Source of the DNA: JBAVQS01 sp049694275
GTDB lineage: Bacteria; Chloroflexota; Anaerolineae; UBA4142; SHND01
Direction of reading: 5' to 3'
Length of the DNA: 14,166 bases
Assembly (NCBI GenBank): GCA_049694275.1
Contig: JBAVQS010000352.1
Location: forward strand, 1 to 14,166
Shown here: one piece after another, positions 8,017-14,164 of the stretch
Numbering within the stretch: position 1 is the stretch's first letter
How the letters are laid out: every line of letters begins with the position of its first letter
Made by a program: the position numbers and the translations under genes
The notes under the pieces: generated by a model
Told to the model about the DNA's origin: nothing
Seen by the model: the letters and a program-made list of their open reading frames with translations, nothing else
Databases searched by the model: none

Positions 8017-8164
8017 AAAGCTCCGTTAAATCAGTCTTCGCCCGGCAGCATGTTCTTTCGTGAGAAAAGGCGCAAACGCAGCTATTTTACCTCAAAAGCA
8101 CCCATTTGGCGAAGCCTCAAGTGCAAAGTTCTGGGCTCAGTTAGTTTGTTATGCAGGGTATCTT
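8017..8164. other. Intergenic region upstream of the thiolase gene
   Basis: This 148-bp gap is the largest inside the minus-strand gene run. A TAAAAT hexamer on the minus strand (8084-8089) could be a -10 box about 65 nt upstream of the thiolase ATG, but no convincing -35 lies 16-18 bp further upstream. I see no terminator hairpin behind the HIT gene. An internal promoter for the thiolase-carboxylase block is plausible, not shown. Confidence 0.35.
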
Positions 8165-8710
8165 TTATTGCAATTGCTTGATCGAGCGCTTGAGCTTTTT
8201 GTACATGCTGTCAACATCTTCGGCCAGCACCCGCGCATTGCCAATAGTACTCATAAAGTTGGTATCGGCCCGCCAGCGCGGGACGACATGTACATGGAGG
8301 TGCTCGTGCAATCCAGCGCCGGCATCCGCCCCCTGATTAATGCCGATGTTGTATCCTTTCGGGCGAATCGCATGATCCAGCACACGGATGCCAGTCTTGA
8401 CCATTTGCATAATCTCGAGCAGGGTTTCCTCCGGGATGAGCGTGATATCTGCCCGGTGCTCAATGGGCGCGACCATTAGCGCTCCCATGGTGTACGGATA
8501 ACGATTCAGGATTATGAGCGCATCCTTGCCGCGCACGAGGAGTAAATTCCTGGAATCGTTCTTGGGGTCCTCCCGCCACGCTCTACAAATAAAGCAGTCC
8601 GAGTCTCCCGGCTTGTCGAACAGGTGATGACGCCAGGGCGCGTCGACGAGCGTTAGCCCGCTTCCCTCTCGCGCCGACGGCCTGGTTTTTGGAGTTTTCT
8701 TCGACGCCAT
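8165..8710 (-). CDS. HIT-family protein (Ap4A phosphorylase/nucleotide hydrolase type)
   Basis: Members of this family hydrolyse or transfer nucleoside phosphates such as diadenosine polyphosphates or adenylyl adducts. The 181 residues carry the histidine triad as HEHLHVHVVPRW (His137, His139, His141; His139 is the expected nucleophile) and the zinc-type ligands Cys39 and Cys42 (CFIC) with His85 in PIEHRADI. The core starts near VDAPWR at 22. Residues 1-20 form a basic, Ser/Lys-rich extension that homologues of this type usually lack. The ATG at 8710 has no good ribosome-binding site of its own. A strong one precedes an in-frame ATG at 8779, but a TAA at 8725-8723 intervenes. The true start or mode of initiation is therefore uncertain. 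Confidence 0.88.
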   Translation of the reverse strand: MASKKTPKTRPSAREGSGLTLVDAPWRHHLFDKPGDSDCFICRAWREDPKNDSRNLLLVRGKDALIILNRYPYTMGALMVAPIEHRADITLIPEETLLEIMQMVKTGIRVLDHAIRPKGYNIGINQGADAGAGLHEHLHVHVVPRWRADTNFMSTIGNARVLAEDVDSMYKKLKRSIKQLQ

Positions 8711-8722
8711 TTTTGAATCGGG

Positions 8723-8779
8723 TTACCGCTCCTCATCCTTCTCAATTACTATAGGAAAAAGGAGCCGGTTTGCCGCCAT
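8723..8779 (-). CDS. 18-codon ORF with a strong ribosome-binding site, in frame with the HIT gene
   Basis: This open frame reads MAANRLLFPIVIEKDEER and then TAA. It starts 12 nt after the dehydrogenase stop, behind a near-consensus AAGGAG with 5 nt spacing, which is the best ribosome-binding site in this part of the operon. It is in the same frame as the HIT gene, with only the TAA and four codons (CCC GAT TCA AAA) before the HIT ATG. It may be a leader peptide whose translation couples to the HIT gene, or the original N-terminus of HIT cut by a nonsense change. No product is recognised. Confidence 0.35.
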   Translation of the reverse strand: MAANRLLFPIVIEKDEER

Positions 8780-8791
8780 TGTTTCTCCTTG

Positions 8792-9781
8792 CTATTTCCG
8801 TACGCCTTTGTCATAGACCTGCGGATTGACGCACGTCGGTAAGCGCTCGCCTTTCAAGCCGGCGATCAAGTTTCGGGCCGCTATCTCGGCCATCTTGCCG
8901 CGGGTGACGACCGAGGCGCTGGCAATATGCGGGACGACAAGAAGATTGGGCAGCGTCAACAGGGGGCTGCTCATGGGGAGCGGCTCGGGTTCGGTCACAT
9001 CGAGCGCGGCGGCGAGAATCTGACCGCGCTTGAGCGCATCATAGAGCGCCGCAGGGTCTACGACCGGGCCGCGCGCTGTATTGATCAAAATCGCGTTCTT
9101 TCTCATCTTGCTGAACGCAGCCGCGTTAAACAGGTGGCGCGTGTTCGGGTTGAGGTCGGTATGGATCGTGATAAAATCGGATTCGCCAAGCAGTGTATCC
9201 AGATCCACATACGTGACGCCCATCGACTTTTCGAGATCCTCGCGGCGATATACATCATAATAAAGGACGCGCATCCCAAAGCCGCTCGCCCGTTGGGCCA
9301 TCCCCTGCCCGATACGCCCAAACCCGAGAATGCCGAGCGTCGCGCCGTGGATGTCCTGGCCCATCAACAACATCGGGCCCCACGTCTCCCACTTGCCGGC
9401 GCGCACATAATCGGCGCCCTCGACCACACGGCGTGCGGCAGCCATCAGCAAGGTAAAAGCAAAATCGGCGGTCGTATCCGTGAGCACACCCGGTGTATTG
9501 CCAATGGGAATCCCCCGCTCGGTCGCAGCAGGAATGTCAATGTTATCAAACCCAACTGCCATGTTCGAGATTACTTTGATCTGGGGATTGGCATCCATGA
9601 GCGCAGCATCCATGCGATCGGTCAACAGGGAAACGACCCCCTGCTTGCCCTTGAGATGCTCGAGCAGCACATCGTGCGGCGGAGGGAGCTCGCTTTCCCA
9701 TAAATCCATCTCTGTATTTTCACGGATCAGATCGAGCCCTTGGTCGGGGATAATGCGGGTGACAAAGACTTGGGGTTTCAT
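8792..9781 (-). CDS. D-2-hydroxyacid dehydrogenase (glyoxylate/hydroxypyruvate reductase type)
   Basis: This NAD(P)-dependent reductase interconverts 2-oxoacids and D-2-hydroxyacids. The GRHPR/D-glycerate dehydrogenase branch is the best fit (start MKPQVFVTRIIPDQGLDL, NMAVGFDNID at 73-82, NTPGVLTDTTAD at 95-106). The Rossmann loop LGFGRIGQG is at 152-160. Arg237 (NTARGPVV), Glu264 (DVTEPEP) and His285 (VVPHIASAS) are the catalytic set. The start is taken at the ATG at 9781, giving 329 residues, the family length: it follows a purine-rich AAGAGGAG run and begins exactly where family members begin. The open frame continues upstream to 9892, but that part overlaps the promoter. It is the first gene of the minus-strand run, divergent from birA. 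Confidence 0.9.
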   Translation of the reverse strand: MKPQVFVTRIIPDQGLDLIRENTEMDLWESELPPPHDVLLEHLKGKQGVVSLLTDRMDAALMDANPQIKVISNMAVGFDNIDIPAATERGIPIGNTPGVLTDTTADFAFTLLMAAARRVVEGADYVRAGKWETWGPMLLMGQDIHGATLGILGFGRIGQGMAQRASGFGMRVLYYDVYRREDLEKSMGVTYVDLDTLLGESDFITIHTDLNPNTRHLFNAAAFSKMRKNAILINTARGPVVDPAALYDALKRGQILAAALDVTEPEPLPMSSPLLTLPNLLVVPHIASASVVTRGKMAEIAARNLIAGLKGERLPTCVNPQVYDKGVRK

Positions 9782-9842
9782 ATCTCCTCTTCTTTGAGTG
9801 TAGATTACCGAGCTATTCGTGTGACACATCGGAATGATGTGG

Positions 9843-9871
9843 AGTTTAGCAGAAATAGCGAGGAGAGTCAA
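9843..9871 (-). promoter_or_regulatory. Sigma70-like promoter for the 2-hydroxyacid dehydrogenase gene
   Basis: On the minus strand TTGACT (9871-9866) is followed by a 17-bp spacer and TAAACT (9848-9843), with a TGC extended -10 element just before the latter. The predicted start near 9836 gives a leader of about 55 nt to the ATG at 9781. A short inverted repeat TGTG-T-CACA lies in that leader (about 9820-9830) and is too short to call an operator. Confidence 0.65.
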
Positions 9872-9955
9872 GGTAAAACCGGCAAGTATCAATCCATCTT
9901 GGGCGACGAAGAAGAATCAGAGGTGGTTGCCAGCAAGGGAATCGACATACTCGAT

Positions 9956-9983
9956 TTGGCGTGGTCGCGGAGGATGGTATAAT
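9956..9983 (+). promoter_or_regulatory. Sigma70-like promoter for birA
   Basis: TTGGCG (9956-9961), a 16-bp spacer and a perfect TATAAT (9978-9983) place the transcription start around 9990. That is only about 11 nt before the birA ATG, leaving just room for the AGGA ribosome-binding site at 9992-9995. The leader is unusually short. Confidence 0.6.
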
Positions 9984-10000
9984 CTTGCCACAGGATAAAG

Positions 10001-10747
10001 ATGCCAATCATCGGCCGAGAAATTCTGCGATACGAACAGGTAAGCTCGACCAATGACCTGGTCCGCCAATGGGGACATGACGGCGCCCCCGAAGGGCTGG
10101 TGGTCATGGCCGAGGAACAGACCGCGGGACGTGGGCGCATGGGACGCCAATGGATCGCGCCCAAAGGCAGTTCACTGCAATTCTCAATCCTACTCCACCC
10201 ACCCCTGGCGCCGTTGGAAGCCTATCGCCTCACTTCCGTCACTGCCATCGCTATCGCGGCGACGCTCCGAGATGAGCTACGGCTCTCTCCTACACTCAAG
10301 TGGCCGAACGATGTCCTATTGAATGAAAAGAAATGTGCGGGTATCCTGATAGAGACGGTCGTAGAAGGGAATATGCTTGCCCTTGCTATTCTGGGGATCG
10401 GGCTGAATGTCAACTATGCCATGCGCGATTACCCGGACCTGACCCCTTTTGCCACGACCCTTGCCGATGAACTTGGTCACCCGATCGACCGGGCTGCGCT
10501 GGAAGGCGCCCTCTTGAGCCACCTGGACGACTATTACCAGCGGCTGTGTGCGGGCGAGGATTTTTACGCCGAATGGCGCGCCCAACTGAGCACTCTCGGT
10601 CGCCGGGTACGAGTCGCAACGCCGGACGGCATAGAGGACGGAATTGCTGAGGATGTGGCACGCGATGGAGCACTTTTATTGCGCTGTGACGACCGGTTGG
10701 TCCGGTTCTATGCCGGGGATGTGACAATCGTCAAGCGCGCCGACTAG
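10001..10747 (+). CDS. birA: Biotin--protein ligase, monofunctional
   Basis: This enzyme makes biotinyl-5'-AMP and transfers biotin to the lysine of a biotin carrier protein, here presumably Lys132 of the product of 495-995. The 248 residues start directly with the catalytic domain. The biotinyl-AMP loop is GRGRMGRQW (43-51), with the SSTND segment at 15-19, KWPNDVL (100-106) and KKCAGILIE (110-118, carrying the conserved lysine). The C-terminal small beta domain (about 203-248) is present. The N-terminal winged helix of E. coli BirA is absent, so it should not be a biotin-operon repressor. It is divergent from the carboxylase-containing gene run, with an AGGA ribosome-binding site 5 nt before the ATG. 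It is followed after 32 bp by a small membrane-protein gene on the same strand. Confidence 0.95.
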   Translation: MPIIGREILRYEQVSSTNDLVRQWGHDGAPEGLVVMAEEQTAGRGRMGRQWIAPKGSSLQFSILLHPPLAPLEAYRLTSVTAIAIAATLRDELRLSPTLKWPNDVLLNEKKCAGILIETVVEGNMLALAILGIGLNVNYAMRDYPDLTPFATTLADELGHPIDRAALEGALLSHLDDYYQRLCAGEDFYAEWRAQLSTLGRRVRVATPDGIEDGIAEDVARDGALLLRCDDRLVRFYAGDVTIVKRAD

Positions 10748-10779
10748 TTATCGATTAGTAAACAGAGAGGGAAGAATCC

Positions 10780-10971
10780 ATGTCATCCATTTTTCCAGGA
10801 CTGGGCGAAAAAGCCGCAGCCGAGAGCGAGGCGGCGCCTGCATACAAGGAAAACACGCTCGTCCTGACCTATCGCCATTGGTTCGTTATCTCGCTCCTCG
10901 TCCTCTTTAACGTCGTCATCTTTGGCTGCATCTTTCTCGTGGCGATGGGCAAGATCCACTGGGGAGGCTAG
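10780..10971 (+). CDS. Small single-pass membrane protein, unknown function
   Basis: A 63-residue protein follows birA by 32 bp, with a good ribosome-binding site (GAGGGA, 7 nt spacing), so it is probably co-transcribed with birA. The first 30 residues are soluble and contain an Ala/Glu-rich stretch (EKAAAESEAAP). Residues 34-56 are strongly hydrophobic (WFVISLLVLFNVVIFGCIFL) and form one transmembrane helix, followed by a short tail GKIHWGG. I do not recognise a family. The clear ribosome-binding site and single clean membrane span support a real gene. Confidence 0.7.
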   Translation: MSSIFPGLGEKAAAESEAAPAYKENTLVLTYRHWFVISLLVLFNVVIFGCIFLVAMGKIHWGG

Positions 10972-10985
10972 ACAGGCTACGGGCA

Positions 10986-11045
10986 CAGGTCACAAGCTAC
11001 AGGCAGCCCTTTTTAGCCCGGAGGCGACCTGTAGCCTGTGACCTG
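10986..11045. terminator. Long stem-loop between convergent genes
   Basis: An 18-bp stem (10986-11003 with 11028-11045) encloses a 24-nt loop. There is a single A-C mismatch on the plus-strand RNA, which becomes a G-U wobble on the minus-strand RNA. It lies 14 nt after the small membrane-protein gene and 7 nt after the acylase stop, the position of a shared bidirectional terminator. Neither exit side carries a U-run, so it is not a canonical Rho-independent terminator; a T5 run (11010-11014) lies in the loop. A further copy of the stem word CAGGCTAC occurs at 10973-10980, so it may instead be a dispersed intergenic repeat. Confidence 0.5.
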
Positions 11046-11052
11046 CAACTTG

Positions 11053-13533
11053 CTATGGTGTGAGTGTTAACATCCCGGCTTTATCCTTGTCTACGGCGGT
11101 ACGTGTAAAAAGGAACGGCACATACTTGACGTCGCGCCAGAGCGGTGTTAAATCGGTATAGTGCGGACTGAGCGCCTGGCCCGACTCGCCCGTGCCCTGA
11201 ATCCAGAGTGACTGGTCGAGGTTCGACAAGTCGATGATCTCACGCATGGATGAAATCACTACGGTCGTGTACGGGTCGTTCTCCTCAAAGTGGCTGTTGT
11301 CCACCGTATACCCGTCGCCCACCATCCGCGCCGGGCCATAGTTCAAGATCCGGTCGAGTGGCTGTTTCGACCCAAAGGGATGCGCAAACGTGACCGTATG
11401 GATGCGACCCCACTGCCAATCCGGCGGCCAGTCGCCGAATTGACTCCCCAGCCAGTCTACCCCCTCCAGGTATGCTTGCAGCAGCCGGTCGTCGCGCGTC
11501 TCTTTTTGCGGCGTCGCGGGGTTATCCCAGAGCACATTATTCGGATCGTCGAGGAGCTGATCGATTAAAAGCCGGTGAATGTCGCCGCGATCGGCGTACG
11601 AGTTGAACAGGTCTGTGCCTAACTGGGCCTGGAACAGATCGCTCAAGAGTTTCATATAAGTCACTTCGAGAATCGTTCCCCCGACAGAATCATCTTTCAG
11701 CATCCCATCCCACTGCTGCACATAGGTGAGGGCGCGTTGGCCTAAAAAGCCGGTTGGCTTGTAGGTGACGATATACTTTTGCAGCTTGACCAGATGCGCC
11801 GCATAGAGATCGCCCTGAATCTGTTGGAAATCCGCCGGCGATAGCTTGTCCTTGGATTGAATCAGTGCATTGATGCGACGCGCGCGGAAAGGCGCATCAT
11901 AATCGCGCGCGATGAAATAGCGATAGTCGTTTGGCACGACCTGGTTATTGGCGGTCGCGATATAATGCGAGGAGGGATTATAGAGAAACGGGAGCTCCTC
12001 AAACGGCACATACCCTGTCCATTCATACTCGCCGGAGCTGCCATCCACCGGAATCATACCGGTCCCCTGGGCGCGAATGGGAATCCGTCCTGGCATCTGA
12101 TAGCCGATATTCCCATCGATATCCGCATAGACGAAATTCTGCGCTGGCGCATCCCATAGCTTGAGCGCATTCCGAAAGTCGTCCCAGTTCTGTGCGCGGT
12201 CGAGATTGTAGACCGCATGGAACAGCGTGCTCGGCTCGCGCGTCGCCGTCCATTGCAGGGCTAGCGTCGTCGTCACATTCTTGAGCACGGGCGTCATGAC
12301 GGGACCGTGTCGCGTGTACTGGATGGAAAATGACACATCCTTTCCGCCGTTGACATGAATCACCTGGGGCTCAACCTGCATATCCTGCCACTGGCCCTGA
12401 TACCAGTACTGGTTCGGATTATTGGGGTTGACCTTTTCAATATAGAGGTCCTGCACATCCGGCCCGGTATTGGTCACACCCCAGGCGATACGCTGGTTGT
12501 GGCCGATGACGACCCCGGGCGCTCCGGGAAAGCCAAACCCGACAACATCCAGCGGGCACGCATCAGAAACCGGCTGGCAGTGCAGGCCGAGCATATACCA
12601 GACCGACGGCATGCTGATGCCGAGATGCGGATCGTTGGCCAGGAGTGGTTTACCCGTGGTTGAGCGCGTGCCATCGACCACCCAGTTGTTTGAGCCAATG
12701 CCCGAGTGATACAGATTGAGCGACGCATTGAGCGCCGATAGGTCCTGCAAATCCACCGGCCCCACCGATTGGACCGGGGCCGTCGATTGAGCGACGGTCT
12801 GTCCGCCATTCCCGGAATCGAGCGAATACTTTTTCAGGTCGGGGGAAATAATAAAGGGACCATCCGCCGGAAACGGCGGAAAGAGCTGTGCGGCCCGCTC
12901 TGCGCCAACCGCGTCCACCATACGAACCCGCATGAGCTCGTCTGGATAGTTCATCCCCAGGTCATAGTTAAGGACTTTGGCCCAGACGAGGCTGTCGAGC
13001 GGCTGCCAGTCCGCAGGATGCACCCCAAGCAAAGTAAACTCGATGGGTAGCGTATCAGAATGGGTGTGAATAAAGGCATTCACGCCGTCGGCATATTTCT
13101 GGAGATAACCGCGCATTTGTGGATCAAGCGCCGCGAGGTCGGCGCGGGCTGCGTGATCCAGGCCAATGGTTCGGAGAAACTTGTCCACGTCCACTGTTGT
13201 CCGGTCCGCGCTATATGGAATGTCGCCAAACAGCTCCGCAAGTTGTCCATGCCCAACATGCCGGTCCAGTTCCATCTGCCACAGACGATCCTGCGCCTGC
13301 ACGTACCCTTGCGCAAAAAAGAGGTCGTCGATATTATCCGCATAAATGTGCGGCACGCCTTTCGAGTCGCGAATCACCTGAACCTGGTTTTTGAGACCGC
13401 GCACCTGAAGAGTTCCGCCAGTCTGCGGAAAAGACCGAGAGACAAACCAATACCCACCGCCCACGACAATCAGCGCGACGAGCACGAGTATGAGGACAAT
13501 TACCTGGAGCGAACGAAGCAAGGTTCGAAGCAT
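11053..13533 (-). CDS. Penicillin-acylase-family Ntn hydrolase, membrane-anchored
   Basis: This is a predicted amidohydrolase that self-cleaves into alpha and beta subunits, with the new N-terminal serine as nucleophile. The 826 residues begin with a membrane anchor or uncleaved signal (hydrophobic 9-30), so the catalytic part should face outward. The alpha part has VPHIYADN (60-67) and AQGYVQAQDRLWQMEL (74-89). The processing site and nucleophile is Gly280-Ser281 in HSGIGSNNWVVDG, followed by NDPHLG (300-305) and IGHNQRIAWGVTN (343-355). Asn529 in ATANNQV is the expected oxyanion-hole residue. All key residues are present. The substrate could be N-acyl homoserine lactones, beta-lactam side chains or other acyl amides; the sequence does not decide. 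An AAGGAG ribosome-binding site sits ahead of the ATG. Confidence 0.92.
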   Translation of the reverse strand: MLRTLLRSLQVIVLILVLVALIVVGGGYWFVSRSFPQTGGTLQVRGLKNQVQVIRDSKGVPHIYADNIDDLFFAQGYVQAQDRLWQMELDRHVGHGQLAELFGDIPYSADRTTVDVDKFLRTIGLDHAARADLAALDPQMRGYLQKYADGVNAFIHTHSDTLPIEFTLLGVHPADWQPLDSLVWAKVLNYDLGMNYPDELMRVRMVDAVGAERAAQLFPPFPADGPFIISPDLKKYSLDSGNGGQTVAQSTAPVQSVGPVDLQDLSALNASLNLYHSGIGSNNWVVDGTRSTTGKPLLANDPHLGISMPSVWYMLGLHCQPVSDACPLDVVGFGFPGAPGVVIGHNQRIAWGVTNTGPDVQDLYIEKVNPNNPNQYWYQGQWQDMQVEPQVIHVNGGKDVSFSIQYTRHGPVMTPVLKNVTTTLALQWTATREPSTLFHAVYNLDRAQNWDDFRNALKLWDAPAQNFVYADIDGNIGYQMPGRIPIRAQGTGMIPVDGSSGEYEWTGYVPFEELPFLYNPSSHYIATANNQVVPNDYRYFIARDYDAPFRARRINALIQSKDKLSPADFQQIQGDLYAAHLVKLQKYIVTYKPTGFLGQRALTYVQQWDGMLKDDSVGGTILEVTYMKLLSDLFQAQLGTDLFNSYADRGDIHRLLIDQLLDDPNNVLWDNPATPQKETRDDRLLQAYLEGVDWLGSQFGDWPPDWQWGRIHTVTFAHPFGSKQPLDRILNYGPARMVGDGYTVDNSHFEENDPYTTVVISSMREIIDLSNLDQSLWIQGTGESGQALSPHYTDLTPLWRDVKYVPFLFTRTAVDKDKAGMLTLTP

Positions 13534-13566
13534 ATTTCTCCTTGGCGTACGGAATTGTGTGCTTTC

Positions 13567-13594
13567 ATTTTACAAGCATCAGTGCGGGCAACAA
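13567..13594 (-). promoter_or_regulatory. Candidate promoter for the acylase gene
   Basis: On the minus strand TTGTTG (13594-13589), a 16-bp spacer and TAAAAT (13572-13567) lie about 34 nt upstream of the acylase ATG. The boxes are fair matches and the position suits, but there is no independent support. Confidence 0.4.
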
Positions 13595-13629
13595 AACCAG
13601 TGACGACTCACATTCGCGCAGATTTTTCG

Positions 13630-13647
13630 TTATCAAGAACTTGATAA
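13630..13647. promoter_or_regulatory. Palindrome over the -35 box of the HNH promoter, candidate operator
   Basis: TTATCAAG-AA-CTTGATAA is a perfect 8-bp inverted repeat with a 2-bp centre and covers the whole -35 hexamer. Its size and position suit a dimeric helix-turn-helix repressor that would block RNA polymerase. No repressor gene is visible next to it, so this remains an inference from position and symmetry. Confidence 0.5.
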
Positions 13648-13668
13648 TTTTCAGAATTTCAATATAAT
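13641..13668 (+). promoter_or_regulatory. Strong sigma70-like promoter for the HNH gene
   Basis: TTGATA (13641-13646), a 16-bp spacer and a perfect TATAAT (13663-13668) sit in a notably A+T-rich stretch. The start would fall near 13675, about 38 nt before the ATG at 13713. There is no clear Shine-Dalgarno ahead of that ATG. Confidence 0.65.
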
Positions 13669-13712
13669 ATTTGTGTTTCCTCTCCGGGCGATTTAGCAAG
13701 CATAAATATCTG

Positions 13713-14054
13713 ATGCGAAAAAGCACTAACGCTAAATGCCTTCACTGCGGGACTGCGTTACCTTGGTACGCTTTGAAATATTGTAGTAATAGTTGCCAGG
13801 CAGCTTACGAGCACGAGCAGTATATCAAAGCATGGAAAGAAGGCCAGGTAACAGGGATCAAGGCAGACGAAGCAATATCGGATCACGTCCGTAGATATCT
13901 CATTGAGAAATACGGCGAGCAATGTTCTCGCTGCGGTTGGTGCGAGCGCAATCCTGTAACTGGGCAGGTGCCAATTACAGTTCACCATATCGATGGTAAC
14001 AGCCATAACAATCGCGAAGAGAACCTTCAGTTGTTATGCCCTACAGAGTTTTGA
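13713..14054 (+). pseudogene. HNH endonuclease, truncated by IS insertion
   Basis: This is the 5' part of an HNH nuclease gene of a family with an N-terminal zinc knuckle (Cys9/Cys12, Cys24/Cys28), a KEYxxxWKxG-like linker (YIKAWKEGQVTG), a second CSRCGWCE cysteine cluster at 71-78, and the HNH core VHHIDGNSHNNREENLQLLCP (His91, His92, Asn100, Cys109). The family continues CPNCHxL; here the frame leaves it after CP and ends TEF-stop inside the IS. The last zinc cysteine(s) and C-terminal helix are therefore missing and the product is probably inactive. The ATG at 13713 is chosen because the frame upstream, back to a TTG at 13671, overlaps the promoter. G+C counted over 13741-14040 is 145 of 300 (48%), against 58-72% in three sampled lines of the other genes, suggesting horizontal acquisition. 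Confidence 0.8.
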
Positions 14055-14164
14055 TTAATTAATGTCCGGAAGGCTCTCGGATGTGCGATAATGTGCAGTA
14101 TGAGACCTTTCGGTACAACTCAGCAACTGGCAAGACGACGTCAGCGCGCCCGCCGCTTGCTGCG
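14042..14164. repeat. Terminal inverted repeat of the window, right arm (123 bp, perfect)
   Basis: This is the partner of 1-123, in inverted orientation. Two further bases (14165-14166) extend beyond the part that can be compared. Confidence 0.95.

Noticed and set aside
9820..9830. TGTG-T-CACA inverted repeat in the dehydrogenase leader as an operator
   Set aside because: Only 4 bp per arm, expected by chance at this frequency, and not extended by flanking symmetry.
9782..9892. N-terminal extension of the 2-hydroxyacid dehydrogenase frame (37 extra codons)
   Set aside because: It overlaps the promoter and leader; the ATG at 9781 follows a purine-rich ribosome-binding site and matches the family N-terminus.
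9740..9982. 80-codon plus-strand open frame ahead of birA
   Set aside because: It begins antisense inside the dehydrogenase gene, runs across both promoters and ends in the birA -10 box; composition gives no support.
13671..13712. Upstream TTG start for the HNH gene
   Set aside because: The TTG lies right at the -10 box, before or at the predicted transcription start, and has no ribosome-binding site.
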